Shown piece by piece: positions 46,409 through 54,298 of a stretch of DNA of 64,000 nt. This DNA is from Ketobacter sp. MCCC 1A13808 (GTDB taxonomy: Bacteria > Pseudomonadota > Gammaproteobacteria > Pseudomonadales > Ketobacteraceae): positions 310,001 to 374,000 of the forward strand of contig NZ_VRKW01000004.1 of assembly GCF_009746715.1 (NCBI RefSeq), given 5' to 3'. The position numbers and the translations under genes are program-made. The notes under the pieces are model-generated. The model had not been told where the DNA came from. It made no database searches and was given only the letters and a program-made list of their open reading frames with translations. The first letter of the stretch is position 1, and the number at the start of each line of letters is the position of its first letter.

Positions 46409-46920
46409 AACTATCGCAGCGTGCAAAACGTATGGACCGTCGCCACAAGCGACAAACGATACCCGGCATCAACCTGGTATCGCTGATGGATATATTTACG
46501 ATACTGGTATTCTTCCTCTTGGTGAACTCTTCGAATACGCAGCAGTTACCCAATCAGAAGTCCATCAAGCTTCCGGAATCCATCGCCGAACAAATGCCGA
46601 AAGAAACGCTAACCATTATGGTCAACGACAAAAACATATTGGTGAACGGTCGTGCGGTGGAAGAAGTGCCGGATATTTTAGCGTTATCCGGGGATAACAT
46701 TCCGGCTTTGCAGCGAGAGCTTCGCTATCAGGCCAGTAAATCGCCTGCGGTCGCCGTCAATGAATTAGGTGTTGCGGAACGTGAAGTCACTATCATGGGT
46801 GATCGCGCCATTCCTTATGCCTTGTTACGTCGCATTATGATGACCTGCAGTAACAGTGAATATTCCCGAATTTCACTGGCTGTCCTCAAGAAAGAGAGTA
46901 CGGAGGACGTGTCTATATGA
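46405..46920 (+). CDS. ExbD/TolR-like protein with intact membrane Asp
   Basis: A 171-residue ExbD/TolR family protein. INLVSLMDIFTILVFFLL contains the membrane Asp (Asp29) that carries protons in ExbD. The periplasmic part (about 50-171) has the usual repeat strand (ILVNGRAVEEV) and VTIMGDRAIPYALLRRIM. It overlaps its neighbours by four bases on both sides. Together with the Asn variant it would form a mixed dimer inside the ExbB-type pentamer. Confidence 0.92.
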   Translation: MKLSQRAKRMDRRHKRQTIPGINLVSLMDIFTILVFFLLVNSSNTQQLPNQKSIKLPESIAEQMPKETLTIMVNDKNILVNGRAVEEVPDILALSGDNIPALQRELRYQASKSPAVAVNELGVAEREVTIMGDRAIPYALLRRIMMTCSNSEYSRISLAVLKKESTEDVSI

Positions 46921-47858
46921 TGAAGACTCCGTATTACTCGGTCGACACCCTACCCTGGGACCGGGCAGCTGAAGAAGAAAAGTTATTTCGCAAGATATTC
47001 GTCGCGTTTCTGATTCTGTTTTTTCTGATGGCGCTGGTTATTCCTAATATTCCGGTACCGGAAAAGCAACGGGACCATGTAGAAAAAGTACCGCCACGCC
47101 TGGCCAAACTCGTGATGGAGAAGCGAAAACCGCCTCCGCCACCTCCGCCGCCTCCGAAAGAAGAGAAAAAGGAAGAGGAGCCGAAGAAAGAAGAGCCGAA
47201 AAAAGAAGAACCCAAGAAGGAAGAGCCGAAAAAAGAGGAAGAGAAACCTAAGCCGACTGCCAAAGAAAAAGCCAAGGCAGCCATCGCCGTATTCGACGAC
47301 CTGTCCGATTTACGCGACAACGATGACCTGGCTAACTTGAATGCAGAGCAGAAGGACGTTTCCGCAATGGGCGCTCAGGAGAGCAAAACCGAACGCAATC
47401 TGGTGGGCAGTATGGCACTGGGTAGTAGCGGTGGCGTCAGCACCTCGAAAGCCAGCAGCGGTGGTGGCGGATCAGGCTCACTGGCCGGAGTAAAAACCAC
47501 TCAGGTCGAGAGCAAGATTGCCGATCCCGCAGCAGAACAGGCAAGCCGCCGCGGGAAGGATGGCAAATCGCGTCGCTCAACCGAAGATATCCAGCTTGTT
47601 TTCGACAAGCATAAGGGCAGTATCTACGGACTTTATCGTCGTGCTTTACGCAAGAACCCAGCACTTGAAGGTACCGTGGTGTTGAAAATGGAAATCCAGC
47701 CTAATGGCACCGTAACCCAGTGTTCGGTAGTCAGCAGTGAGCTAGACGATGAAGATCTGGAGCGCAAGATCATGCTGAAGATCAAGCAGATCAACTTTGG
47801 CGCAATGAATGTGGATGTGTGGAATGACACCTATCCCATATCATTTATCCCATCCTGA
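46917..47858 (+). CDS. TonB-like protein with AgmX/PglI C-terminal domain
   Basis: A 313-residue TonB-type protein. A short cytoplasmic start, one membrane anchor (about 24-42, IFVAFLILFFLMALVIP), a nine-Pro run, a repeated KKEEP linker (about 75-115) and a Gly/Ser-rich stretch (about 155-190) lead to an AgmX/PglI C-terminal domain (about 215-313, with GSIYGLYRRALRKNPALEG, then TVVLKMEIQPNGTVTQCSVV). That domain was named from Myxococcus gliding proteins and replaces the TonB C-terminal domain. It should span the periplasm and transmit force from the ExbB/D channel. ATG 46917 or 46920. Confidence 0.9.
   Translation: MMKTPYYSVDTLPWDRAAEEEKLFRKIFVAFLILFFLMALVIPNIPVPEKQRDHVEKVPPRLAKLVMEKRKPPPPPPPPPKEEKKEEEPKKEEPKKEEPKKEEPKKEEEKPKPTAKEKAKAAIAVFDDLSDLRDNDDLANLNAEQKDVSAMGAQESKTERNLVGSMALGSSGGVSTSKASSGGGGSGSLAGVKTTQVESKIADPAAEQASRRGKDGKSRRSTEDIQLVFDKHKGSIYGLYRRALRKNPALEGTVVLKMEIQPNGTVTQCSVVSSELDDEDLERKIMLKIKQINFGAMNVDVWNDTYPISFIPS
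47130..47249 (+). repeat. Pro9 run and KKEEP minisatellite in the AgmX-type gene
   Basis: Nine Pro codons (47130-47156) precede a 15-base repeat encoding KKEEP, three perfect-at-protein-level units at 47184-47228 with degenerate flanks (KKEEEP before, KKEEEKP after). Such arrays change copy number easily and set the length of the periplasmic spacer. Confidence 0.85.
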
Positions 47859-48400
47859 TGCAGATGCGACTTATGCTTAGGAATGCGTGGATATCCAATG
47901 CACTGCGACTTAGCAGCCTGATTGGGGTGATACTGTGTATCACCTTCAATCCGGCAGCACTGGCAAAAAAGCCGGCGATTGGCGAGCCGGCACCGGACTT
48001 TACATTGCGCAGCGACAGCCCTTTCAACTTGCGGCTGTCAGAACAACGGGGGCACATCGTCGTTGCCGTGTTCTGGTCCAGCTGGTGCAAGTCCTGCAAC
48101 CCGATGCTTGAAAGCCTGAGTTCATTGCAGGACAAATACAAAGAATATGGAGTAAAGGTGTGGGCTATCTCGCTGGATAAAGAACCGGAAGATGCCCAGC
48201 ACTTCAACCAACATCATAATTTGGGTCTCACCATCCTATATGACGATTCATTTTTAGTCAGCGAACGATATGATATAGAGGATCTCCCCTCCTCTGCCAT
48301 TTTCGACCGCGACGGGGTTGTCCGCTATCTGAACGACGGGTATGAAACCGGGGACACCGAGAAACTCGATGAGCTGTTACAAAAACTGGTGTTGGAATAA
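47858..48400 (+). CDS. TlpA-like exported thioredoxin-fold protein
   Basis: A 180-residue TlpA/ResA-like protein. A signal peptide (about 1-36, ending AALA) is followed by a peroxiredoxin/thioredoxin fold with active-site WCKSC (Cys77, Cys80) after VAVFWSSW, and the cis-Pro region DLPSSAIFDRDG. It would reduce or check disulfides in the periplasm. TGATG overlap with the AgmX-type gene. Several operon partners carry few cysteines, but the AgmX domain has one, and lipoproteins may need redox control (inference). Confidence 0.88.
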   Translation: MQMRLMLRNAWISNALRLSSLIGVILCITFNPAALAKKPAIGEPAPDFTLRSDSPFNLRLSEQRGHIVVAVFWSSWCKSCNPMLESLSSLQDKYKEYGVKVWAISLDKEPEDAQHFNQHHNLGLTILYDDSFLVSERYDIEDLPSSAIFDRDGVVRYLNDGYETGDTEKLDELLQKLVLE

Positions 48401-48410
48401 GCGAATTTAA

Positions 48411-49187
48411 ATGAGCGAAGTGAACAACATGAACGCGATCAAATACAAACTAGCCCCACTTATGTCGGCGCTACTGGTGTTGGGATGCCTGAGCCTCGGC
48501 ACCAACCTCTACGCAGAAGATGACGATATCATCGAGCTCGATTCCGGAGAAGATCTGGAATATATCGAGATGGATGAAATCATGGATCAGGAGGAAGCGC
48601 TTCCGGATTCCGGCATCTATGAAGCACAACAAGAACCGCCTCCGGCGGCCCCTGCTGAAGAGGAAGAGTTTGTTGATCTGAACAATATTTTATATGGCGA
48701 TGACCAGGAGGTGCGGCTCGAAGGTGGCGCGACCAAAGACCCGGCGACCATGCAACAGGAAATGCAGGACCTGAAAGAGAAGATTCTGCAAGTGAACCGT
48801 GACCTATTTATATTGGAGGAAGATTTACTGTTTCCCAGCAGCACCCAGGTCAATGTCTTTGTTTCCTATGATTCCCTGGAGTATTTTCAACTGGACGGCA
48901 TTACCCTGAAATTTAATGATCGCCCAATTAGCAATCACCTTTATACAGAAAGGGAACTTGCGGCAATGAATCGCGGCGCCGTACAACGCCTGTTCACCGG
49001 CAATCTACCAGTAGGTGAACATGAGTTGATTGCCATCGTTACCGGAATCGGCCCTCAGGGTCGTGACTATCGGCGCGCAGTGAGCCTGGATTTTGATAAG
49101 TCCAGTGGCAGCAAATACATCGAACTGATTATTGAAGGTGACGAATACACTAAGCAACCCGGCTTCAGATTGAAGCAGTGGGAGTGA
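48411..49187 (+). CDS. Periplasmic protein with acidic N-terminus, unknown
   Basis: A 258-residue exported protein. The signal peptide ends near NLYAED (about residue 35). A very acidic and Pro-rich region (about 36-95) is followed by a short coiled coil (about 110-135, QEMQDLKEKILQVNRDLFIL). A beta-rich domain (about 140-258, VNVFVSYDSLEYFQLDGITLK, then VGEHELIAIVTGIGPQGRDY) reads like an Ig-like or PEGA-type fold. Nine-base gap after the thioredoxin gene. No family recognised; membership in the operon suggests it is a structural periplasmic part. Confidence 0.75.
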   Translation: MSEVNNMNAIKYKLAPLMSALLVLGCLSLGTNLYAEDDDIIELDSGEDLEYIEMDEIMDQEEALPDSGIYEAQQEPPPAAPAEEEEFVDLNNILYGDDQEVRLEGGATKDPATMQQEMQDLKEKILQVNRDLFILEEDLLFPSSTQVNVFVSYDSLEYFQLDGITLKFNDRPISNHLYTERELAAMNRGAVQRLFTGNLPVGEHELIAIVTGIGPQGRDYRRAVSLDFDKSSGSKYIELIIEGDEYTKQPGFRLKQWE

Positions 49188-49205
49188 TGGGCAAGGATAT
49201 CTGAA

Positions 49206-51341
49206 TTGAAACTGTCGTATCACCCACTCAAAACAGCAAACACTGTTCAGCGTAAGGGTTTCCGCTGGCCGCGTAGCTGCGCGCTGGCATTCCTGCTGAG
49301 CGTGTCAGCTCACAACACCAGCTACGCATTCGAATGGTTTGGCTTGTTCGGCTCGGATTCAGAAAACCAGCCTACCGCAGAACAACCTAAAAAACCGGTG
49401 TTGATTGATCAGCCCCATGCCGTCGAAGACTTGGCGTACGGCGACCTGCTTTTCGATTTTTATCAGCAAAAATACTTTTCTGCGATCACCAAAATTCTGG
49501 TGGCAAAAGAACGAGGTCAGCTGGACCACAACCGGGAACACGCTGAGCTGGTTCTGGGTTCGCTGTATGTCTCCTATGGCATGCTGGAACGGGGTGAAGC
49601 GATTTTCAATCGCCTGCTGAACACCTACACCACACAAAAAGGGGCCGACGAATCCTGGTATCAATTGGCACGTATTTATTACAAGCAAGGCGATGCGAAA
49701 AAAGCGCTCTCTGTGTTGACCAATAATATCGTAGAGCCTGTCGAGACCCGTGCTACCGAACATGTACTACTGCAGGTGCTCTGTCACATCAATCTAGGCG
49801 AAGTTGATCAGGCCCGCAGCCTGAGCCAATTCTTGAATACCGAAGAACCCCTGAGCGTGTTTGTGCGGTTCAATCTGGGGGCTGCGTTATCCCAACTGGG
49901 GGATATGGGCGCTGCCGCTGGCTATTATGAAGATGTACTGGAAAACAACCAGGCCAGCGACGAAACAGACATGACGCTACTGGATCGCTCCGCCCTATCT
50001 CTGGGTATTTATTACCTGCAATCCAATCAGCTCGATCTGGCAGAAAAAACCCTGAATAAAATTCGATTGTTTGGACCGGTCGCCAACCGCGGTTTGTTGG
50101 CATTGGGCTGGGCGCATTTCGAGTCTGACCGCAAGATCGATGCACTGACCCCCTGGTTGGAATTGAGTTCACGGCCACTGTCCGATTCTGCAGTTCAGGA
50201 AAGCATTCTTAACGTGCCCTTTGTTTACGAAGAGCTGGGTGCGCTCCAGGATGCCCTGGATGGCTACAACAACGCCTATAAAACGTTCCAGACCCAGGGT
50301 CGAAAGCTGGATGACATCAAAGCCGAAATCATGAAGCCGGATTGGATTGAAATCATCAGCCCCGCTGACACTACAGAAATGAATGTGATGAATTCGGCTA
50401 AGGCTTTTGAATTACCGGCAGACAATGCAGCCAGCCAGCACCTGTTTCAATACTACGCTACCAACGAATTTCAGCGTATGTACCATGACTACCGGGAGTT
50501 GCAGCGGCTTTATCTGGTGCTTGTGCATTGGGAGCGTCAAATTCCAACGTACACCCAAATGATTCAAACTCATGTCGAACGTCTGAATGAATTAGCGCCT
50601 AAAGCTGAACGGGCCAGCCTGCAAGCGCAAAAGTTCTACGCGTATTCACGGGTCAAACTCGATGAATTCGAAACCAAGCTGAGTCAGATAATTGCCGACG
50701 ATGATATCGCAGGCACCGCGAACGTCACTCAGCTGGCCCAACAAACCCGGCTTGACCAGATCGAGGCGACCCTGAAATCCATGGGGGATCCGGATGTCTA
50801 TGCGGAAGAATGGGACAAGTTCAGATTACTGAAAGGCTTGTTGGTCTGGGACTTGAACGCTGTTGCAATAGAGAAACGCTGGCAAAGTACGAAAGACAAA
50901 GTGGCTATTGATAATTTACTCATCGAGCTCGAAGGTCGCATTCGTGCTTTGACCTCCGCAAGACAGGATCGCCTGACCCGGTTCCAGGGTTTCGAGACCC
51001 GAGCGTCTGAACTGCAACAACGATTAAATCAATTGCAGGAATTGACAGCACAGACCTTGCGTGACCAACGAAATTTGATGCAAAAGGTTGCTGTCGGCAT
51101 TATTGAAAAGCAACAAAGTCAATTAGACGGCATGCGGGCAAAGGCATTGCTATCTATTGCACGCCTCCAGGATCTTGCCTATATGCAGGAGCGGGATCGG
51201 GCCAAACAAGACGACGAGAGCATTAAGATTGAGCTTGAAAAGGAGCCCGGCACCACCACGGAGGACTCTGATTCCGCCGAAGAATCAGAGTCCGCAGAAA
51301 ACCTGGGCGACGTTATCGAAAACATCTTTAGCGACGATTAA
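49206..51341 (+). CDS. TPR and coiled-coil exported protein
   Basis: A 711-residue exported protein. The signal peptide ends SYAFE (about residue 42) after a long basic N-terminus. TPR repeats fill about 70-370 (ERGEAIFNRLLNTYTTQKGA, QLARIYYKQGDAKKALSVL), followed by a long coiled-coil region (about 435-680) and an acidic tail (DSDSAEESESAENLGDVIEN). The TTG start has AAGGAT about eight bases upstream. Last gene of the operon. Its stop overlaps the convergent SRAP gene by 14 bases. Likely a periplasmic arm linking other parts. Confidence 0.8.
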   Translation: MKLSYHPLKTANTVQRKGFRWPRSCALAFLLSVSAHNTSYAFEWFGLFGSDSENQPTAEQPKKPVLIDQPHAVEDLAYGDLLFDFYQQKYFSAITKILVAKERGQLDHNREHAELVLGSLYVSYGMLERGEAIFNRLLNTYTTQKGADESWYQLARIYYKQGDAKKALSVLTNNIVEPVETRATEHVLLQVLCHINLGEVDQARSLSQFLNTEEPLSVFVRFNLGAALSQLGDMGAAAGYYEDVLENNQASDETDMTLLDRSALSLGIYYLQSNQLDLAEKTLNKIRLFGPVANRGLLALGWAHFESDRKIDALTPWLELSSRPLSDSAVQESILNVPFVYEELGALQDALDGYNNAYKTFQTQGRKLDDIKAEIMKPDWIEIISPADTTEMNVMNSAKAFELPADNAASQHLFQYYATNEFQRMYHDYRELQRLYLVLVHWERQIPTYTQMIQTHVERLNELAPKAERASLQAQKFYAYSRVKLDEFETKLSQIIADDDIAGTANVTQLAQQTRLDQIEATLKSMGDPDVYAEEWDKFRLLKGLLVWDLNAVAIEKRWQSTKDKVAIDNLLIELEGRIRALTSARQDRLTRFQGFETRASELQQRLNQLQELTAQTLRDQRNLMQKVAVGIIEKQQSQLDGMRAKALLSIARLQDLAYMQERDRAKQDDESIKIELEKEPGTTTEDSDSAEESESAENLGDVIENIFSDD

Positions 51342-52011
51342 TCGTTACGCTATCGCCGGCGGGACTCAGTACGGATAGTGCTTTTTCCCGCCCGCTGTTC
51401 ACCCTCTGCTGTAACGGAACGGCCTCCAGGTCCATTGGCAAACCCGAAGCAAGAATCCCCTGCAACCGTGTTTCCGGTGTCGACAAATCCAGCCACTCAG
51501 GCAGCGTTTCCGGGGTAAGCATCACCGGCATACGATGATGCAACCAGTTCATCGACGTATCCGCCTCCGCCGTAATCATGGCACAGCTTTCGATATAATC
51601 CCCCCCCTTCTCCCACTGATCCCAAATTGCGGCAAATGCAAAAGCAAGCTGGCCCACCGGCTTGATCAGATAGGGCTGTTTAATCTTGCCTTCCCGCTTC
51701 CACTCGATGTAAGAGGACACAGGCATAACGGCGCGCTTGTGTCGAAATGGGCCACGAAATGCTTTGCTGGTCGCCAACTTATCCGAACGCGCGTTAAACA
51801 TGGAATACCGGGTGCTGACGTCGGGTGCCCATGACGGCACCAACCACCATCGCATTTCATGTACGGACACCGTCTGACCCGCCTGTTTAATCACCGGCAC
51901 CGCCTCTGTAGGCGCAATATTAACCCTGGTGGGCAAGCGTAAACCGAGGCCCAACGTGTGCAATAGACCGTGCATCGCTGGGTCATCGATGATATTAAAG
52001 CGTCCGCACAT
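51328..52011 (-). CDS. SRAP/HMCES family DNA-protein crosslink protein
   Basis: A 227-residue SOS-response-associated peptidase family protein (YedK/HMCES). MCGRF at the start makes Cys2 the N-terminal residue after Met removal; Cys2 forms a stable thiazolidine with abasic sites. Active-site partners appear as Asn in FNARSDKL, Glu in SSYIEWKR and His in HHRMPVML. The start is placed at this Met (52011), although the frame is open 27 bases further. It shields abasic sites in single-stranded DNA. Confidence 0.93.
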   Translation of the reverse strand: MCGRFNIIDDPAMHGLLHTLGLGLRLPTRVNIAPTEAVPVIKQAGQTVSVHEMRWWLVPSWAPDVSTRYSMFNARSDKLATSKAFRGPFRHKRAVMPVSSYIEWKREGKIKQPYLIKPVGQLAFAFAAIWDQWEKGGDYIESCAMITAEADTSMNWLHHRMPVMLTPETLPEWLDLSTPETRLQGILASGLPMDLEAVPLQQRVNSGREKALSVLSPAGDSVTINRR

Positions 52012-52175
52012 AATTAGTCCTTCAATGATTGTGACCACCGATCATAAACGATAGCATACCGAACATCCGGGTTCGGATTGAACCCTCTGCAGCGAAGATA
52101 CTCTAACTCACCACTCAACATATTTGTCACGACCAGGACACGACTGTGGTCTCTGCGGACAAAACAGGAGCTACG

Positions 52176-52790
52176 ATGAAACAGCAACTGGTCAATATGC
52201 TGGCATTACAAAACAAAATGAACAGCAAGGTTCACCCGCTATGGCAAGAGCAACAATTTGAATGGTATCGGGCAGTATGGACAGAGTGCGCCGAGCTAAT
52301 GGATCACCACGGGTGGAAATGGTGGAAAAAGCAAAACCCGGATTTGGCGCAAATACAGTTGGAGATAGTCGATATATGGCACTTTGGTATGAGCATCCTA
52401 TTGCAAAGTGGCAGCACCCTGGAAGACGTCGCTAACTTGATCGAAAGGCAATGGACGGATACACAGGACAACGTGTCTTTTTTGGATGCAGTTGAACAAC
52501 TGGCTTCAGACACCCTAAATCAAAAGTCCTTTTCAATACCCCTGTTCTGTCAGCTAATGCGACTGGCTGATCTCGACCTTGCCAGCCTGTATCAGCAGTA
52601 TATCGGAAAAAATGTACTGAATTTTTTTCGTCAGGATCATGGTTACAAACAAGGAAACTATATCAAAGTCTGGCAGGGTCGTGAGGACAACGAGCACTTG
52701 GCAGATATACTCGGCATGCTCGACCCCAATGCAGCCGATTTTCAGGAGGCCGTCTACTCCGCACTGGAGCATCGCTACCCCGATGCGTAA
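52176..52790 (+). CDS. Dimeric all-alpha dUTP diphosphatase
   Basis: A 204-residue protein of the dUTPase_2 (MazG-like all-alpha NTPase) family, which hydrolyses dUTP to dUMP. The first helix MLALQNKMNSKVHPLW and the metal-binding ExxE-type helix RAVWTECAELMDHHGWKWWK are typical, followed by a second acidic helix (LEIVDIWHFGMSILL). ATG 52176 with AGGAG upstream is chosen over an earlier in-frame GTG. Divergent from the SRAP gene; both concern uracil or abasic DNA, a neat functional pairing that may be chance. Confidence 0.88.
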   Translation: MKQQLVNMLALQNKMNSKVHPLWQEQQFEWYRAVWTECAELMDHHGWKWWKKQNPDLAQIQLEIVDIWHFGMSILLQSGSTLEDVANLIERQWTDTQDNVSFLDAVEQLASDTLNQKSFSIPLFCQLMRLADLDLASLYQQYIGKNVLNFFRQDHGYKQGNYIKVWQGREDNEHLADILGMLDPNAADFQEAVYSALEHRYPDA

Positions 52791-52827
52791 CTGTCTTCCC
52801 TCACTAAATTGCAACGGACTTTTTTGA

Positions 52828-54258
52828 ATGGCTTTTCATAAAACACTGGCAGGAATTGTTATGCTCACCAGCTCACTGGCTTCCGCAGCTCCGTCTATTA
52901 CTATTTATAACGGCGATTTTGCTGTTGTCAGGGACACCATTCTTTTGAAATTCAAACCCGGTGTCAATTCGGTTTCCTACCAAGACATCACCCAGAATCT
53001 GGAGCCCGACTCCGTTGTATTACGACCGGTAAAAAGTAACGCGGAACAATGGCCAGTTAACATTCTTGAGCAGAATTACTTGTCCTCACCAGTGGATCAG
53101 TCGCTCCTGCTCGAGCATTTTGAAGGGCAAACAATCGATTTTGAGGTGCAGCGGGGTGACAAAACGGTGGTGTTACCCGGAAAAATCATTCGCAGTGGCA
53201 AAGGCAGCGGCTTCAACAATGTTCCCATAATCGAACTGGATGGAAAATCCCGTTTTGGATTACCCGGTGTGCCTTTGTTCCCAGCAATAAAAAACGATGC
53301 CATTCTTAAGCCAACCCTGCAGTGGCAACTGGAATCCGCCAAAGCCGGCACCCAACTGCTTGAGCTTGCTTACCTGACCGCCGGCCTCAGTTGGAAAGCC
53401 GACTACAATATGGTCGCCAGCGCCGACGGAGAAGAAATGAGCGTGAATGCCTGGATCACGTTTTCCAATCGATCCGGTAAAGCCTTCGAACAAGCTAAAA
53501 TGAAAATGATGGCCGGTGATATTAACAAAATATCCCCTGACGGCCCCGAATACGGGGTAAAAATGCGCTCTATGGTGGCCGCGTCTGCCCCGCAAGTAAC
53601 AGAAAAAGACTTTGATGAATATCACCTGTATAGCATAGAGCGCGCCATTGATCTCCAGGACGGAGAAACGAAGCAAATCAGCTTCATTAACAGCAAAAAA
53701 GTCAAATCAAGCACTGTCTACATTTACGATGGTGCCCTGGTTAACCGCCGTTATCAAACCGATCAGTTCCGCAGCGATCCTGATTACGGAACCCAAAGTA
53801 ATACCAAAGTCAGCATCCGCCGCGAGTTCAAGAACAGCAAAGACAACGGCTTGGGGATTCCCCTACCAAAAGGCCGGGTACGTTTCTATCAGCAGGATGA
53901 AGATAACCAGCTTGAATTTATAGGCGAAAACAACATTGATCACACCCCCACTGATAATGAAGTATCGCTTTATACCGGCAACGCCTTTGATCTGAAGGGC
54001 GAACGCAAGCGCATGGACTTCCAAGTCAATACCCGGTCTCGCGACGCTGCTGAAACGTTTGAAATTACAGTGAAAAACAGTAAAAAAACCGACGTTCGGG
54101 TTAACATTGTTGAGCATCTTTACCGCTGGAATAACTGGAAAATAGAAAATGCGTCTGAGAAGTTTGTTAAAAAAGACAGCCACACAATCGAATTTCCGGT
54201 GCAGTTAAAAGCAGGCGAAGAGGTTAAGTTAAGTTATAAGGTGAATTACAGTTGGTAA
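52828..54258 (+). CDS. DUF4139 exported protein
   Basis: A 476-residue exported protein. A signal peptide (about 1-20, ending ASAA) is followed by an N-terminal beta-rich domain (ITIYNGDFAVVRDTILLKFK) and the DUF4139 domain (about 175-476, with LTAGLSWKADYNMVASADG, LGIPLPKGRVRFYQQD and NVVEHL-type NIVEHLYRWNNW). Members resemble mucoidy inhibitor A C-terminal parts, but the coiled-coil DUF4140 half is absent here. Function unknown; probably periplasmic or outer-membrane facing. Confidence 0.82.
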   Translation: MAFHKTLAGIVMLTSSLASAAPSITIYNGDFAVVRDTILLKFKPGVNSVSYQDITQNLEPDSVVLRPVKSNAEQWPVNILEQNYLSSPVDQSLLLEHFEGQTIDFEVQRGDKTVVLPGKIIRSGKGSGFNNVPIIELDGKSRFGLPGVPLFPAIKNDAILKPTLQWQLESAKAGTQLLELAYLTAGLSWKADYNMVASADGEEMSVNAWITFSNRSGKAFEQAKMKMMAGDINKISPDGPEYGVKMRSMVAASAPQVTEKDFDEYHLYSIERAIDLQDGETKQISFINSKKVKSSTVYIYDGALVNRRYQTDQFRSDPDYGTQSNTKVSIRREFKNSKDNGLGIPLPKGRVRFYQQDEDNQLEFIGENNIDHTPTDNEVSLYTGNAFDLKGERKRMDFQVNTRSRDAAETFEITVKNSKKTDVRVNIVEHLYRWNNWKIENASEKFVKKDSHTIEFPVQLKAGEEVKLSYKVNYSW

Positions 54259-54264
54259 CTTGCT

Positions 54265-54293
54265 GTTTAACCCGCTAACCAGGCCGGTTAAAC
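54265..54293. terminator. Bidirectional hairpin between convergent genes
   Basis: GTTTAACC (54265-54272) and GGTTAAAC (54286-54293) pair perfectly; an alternative inner stem TAACC/GGTTA is also possible. It sits between the DUF4139 and PAS-GGDEF-EAL stops. No U-run is present. Confidence 0.5.
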
Positions 54294-54298
54294 ACGAC

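Noticed and set aside
46934-47320. 128-codon minus-strand Ser/Phe/Gly-rich frame
   Set aside because: It is the antisense shadow of the Lys/Glu/Pro repeat of the AgmX-type gene.
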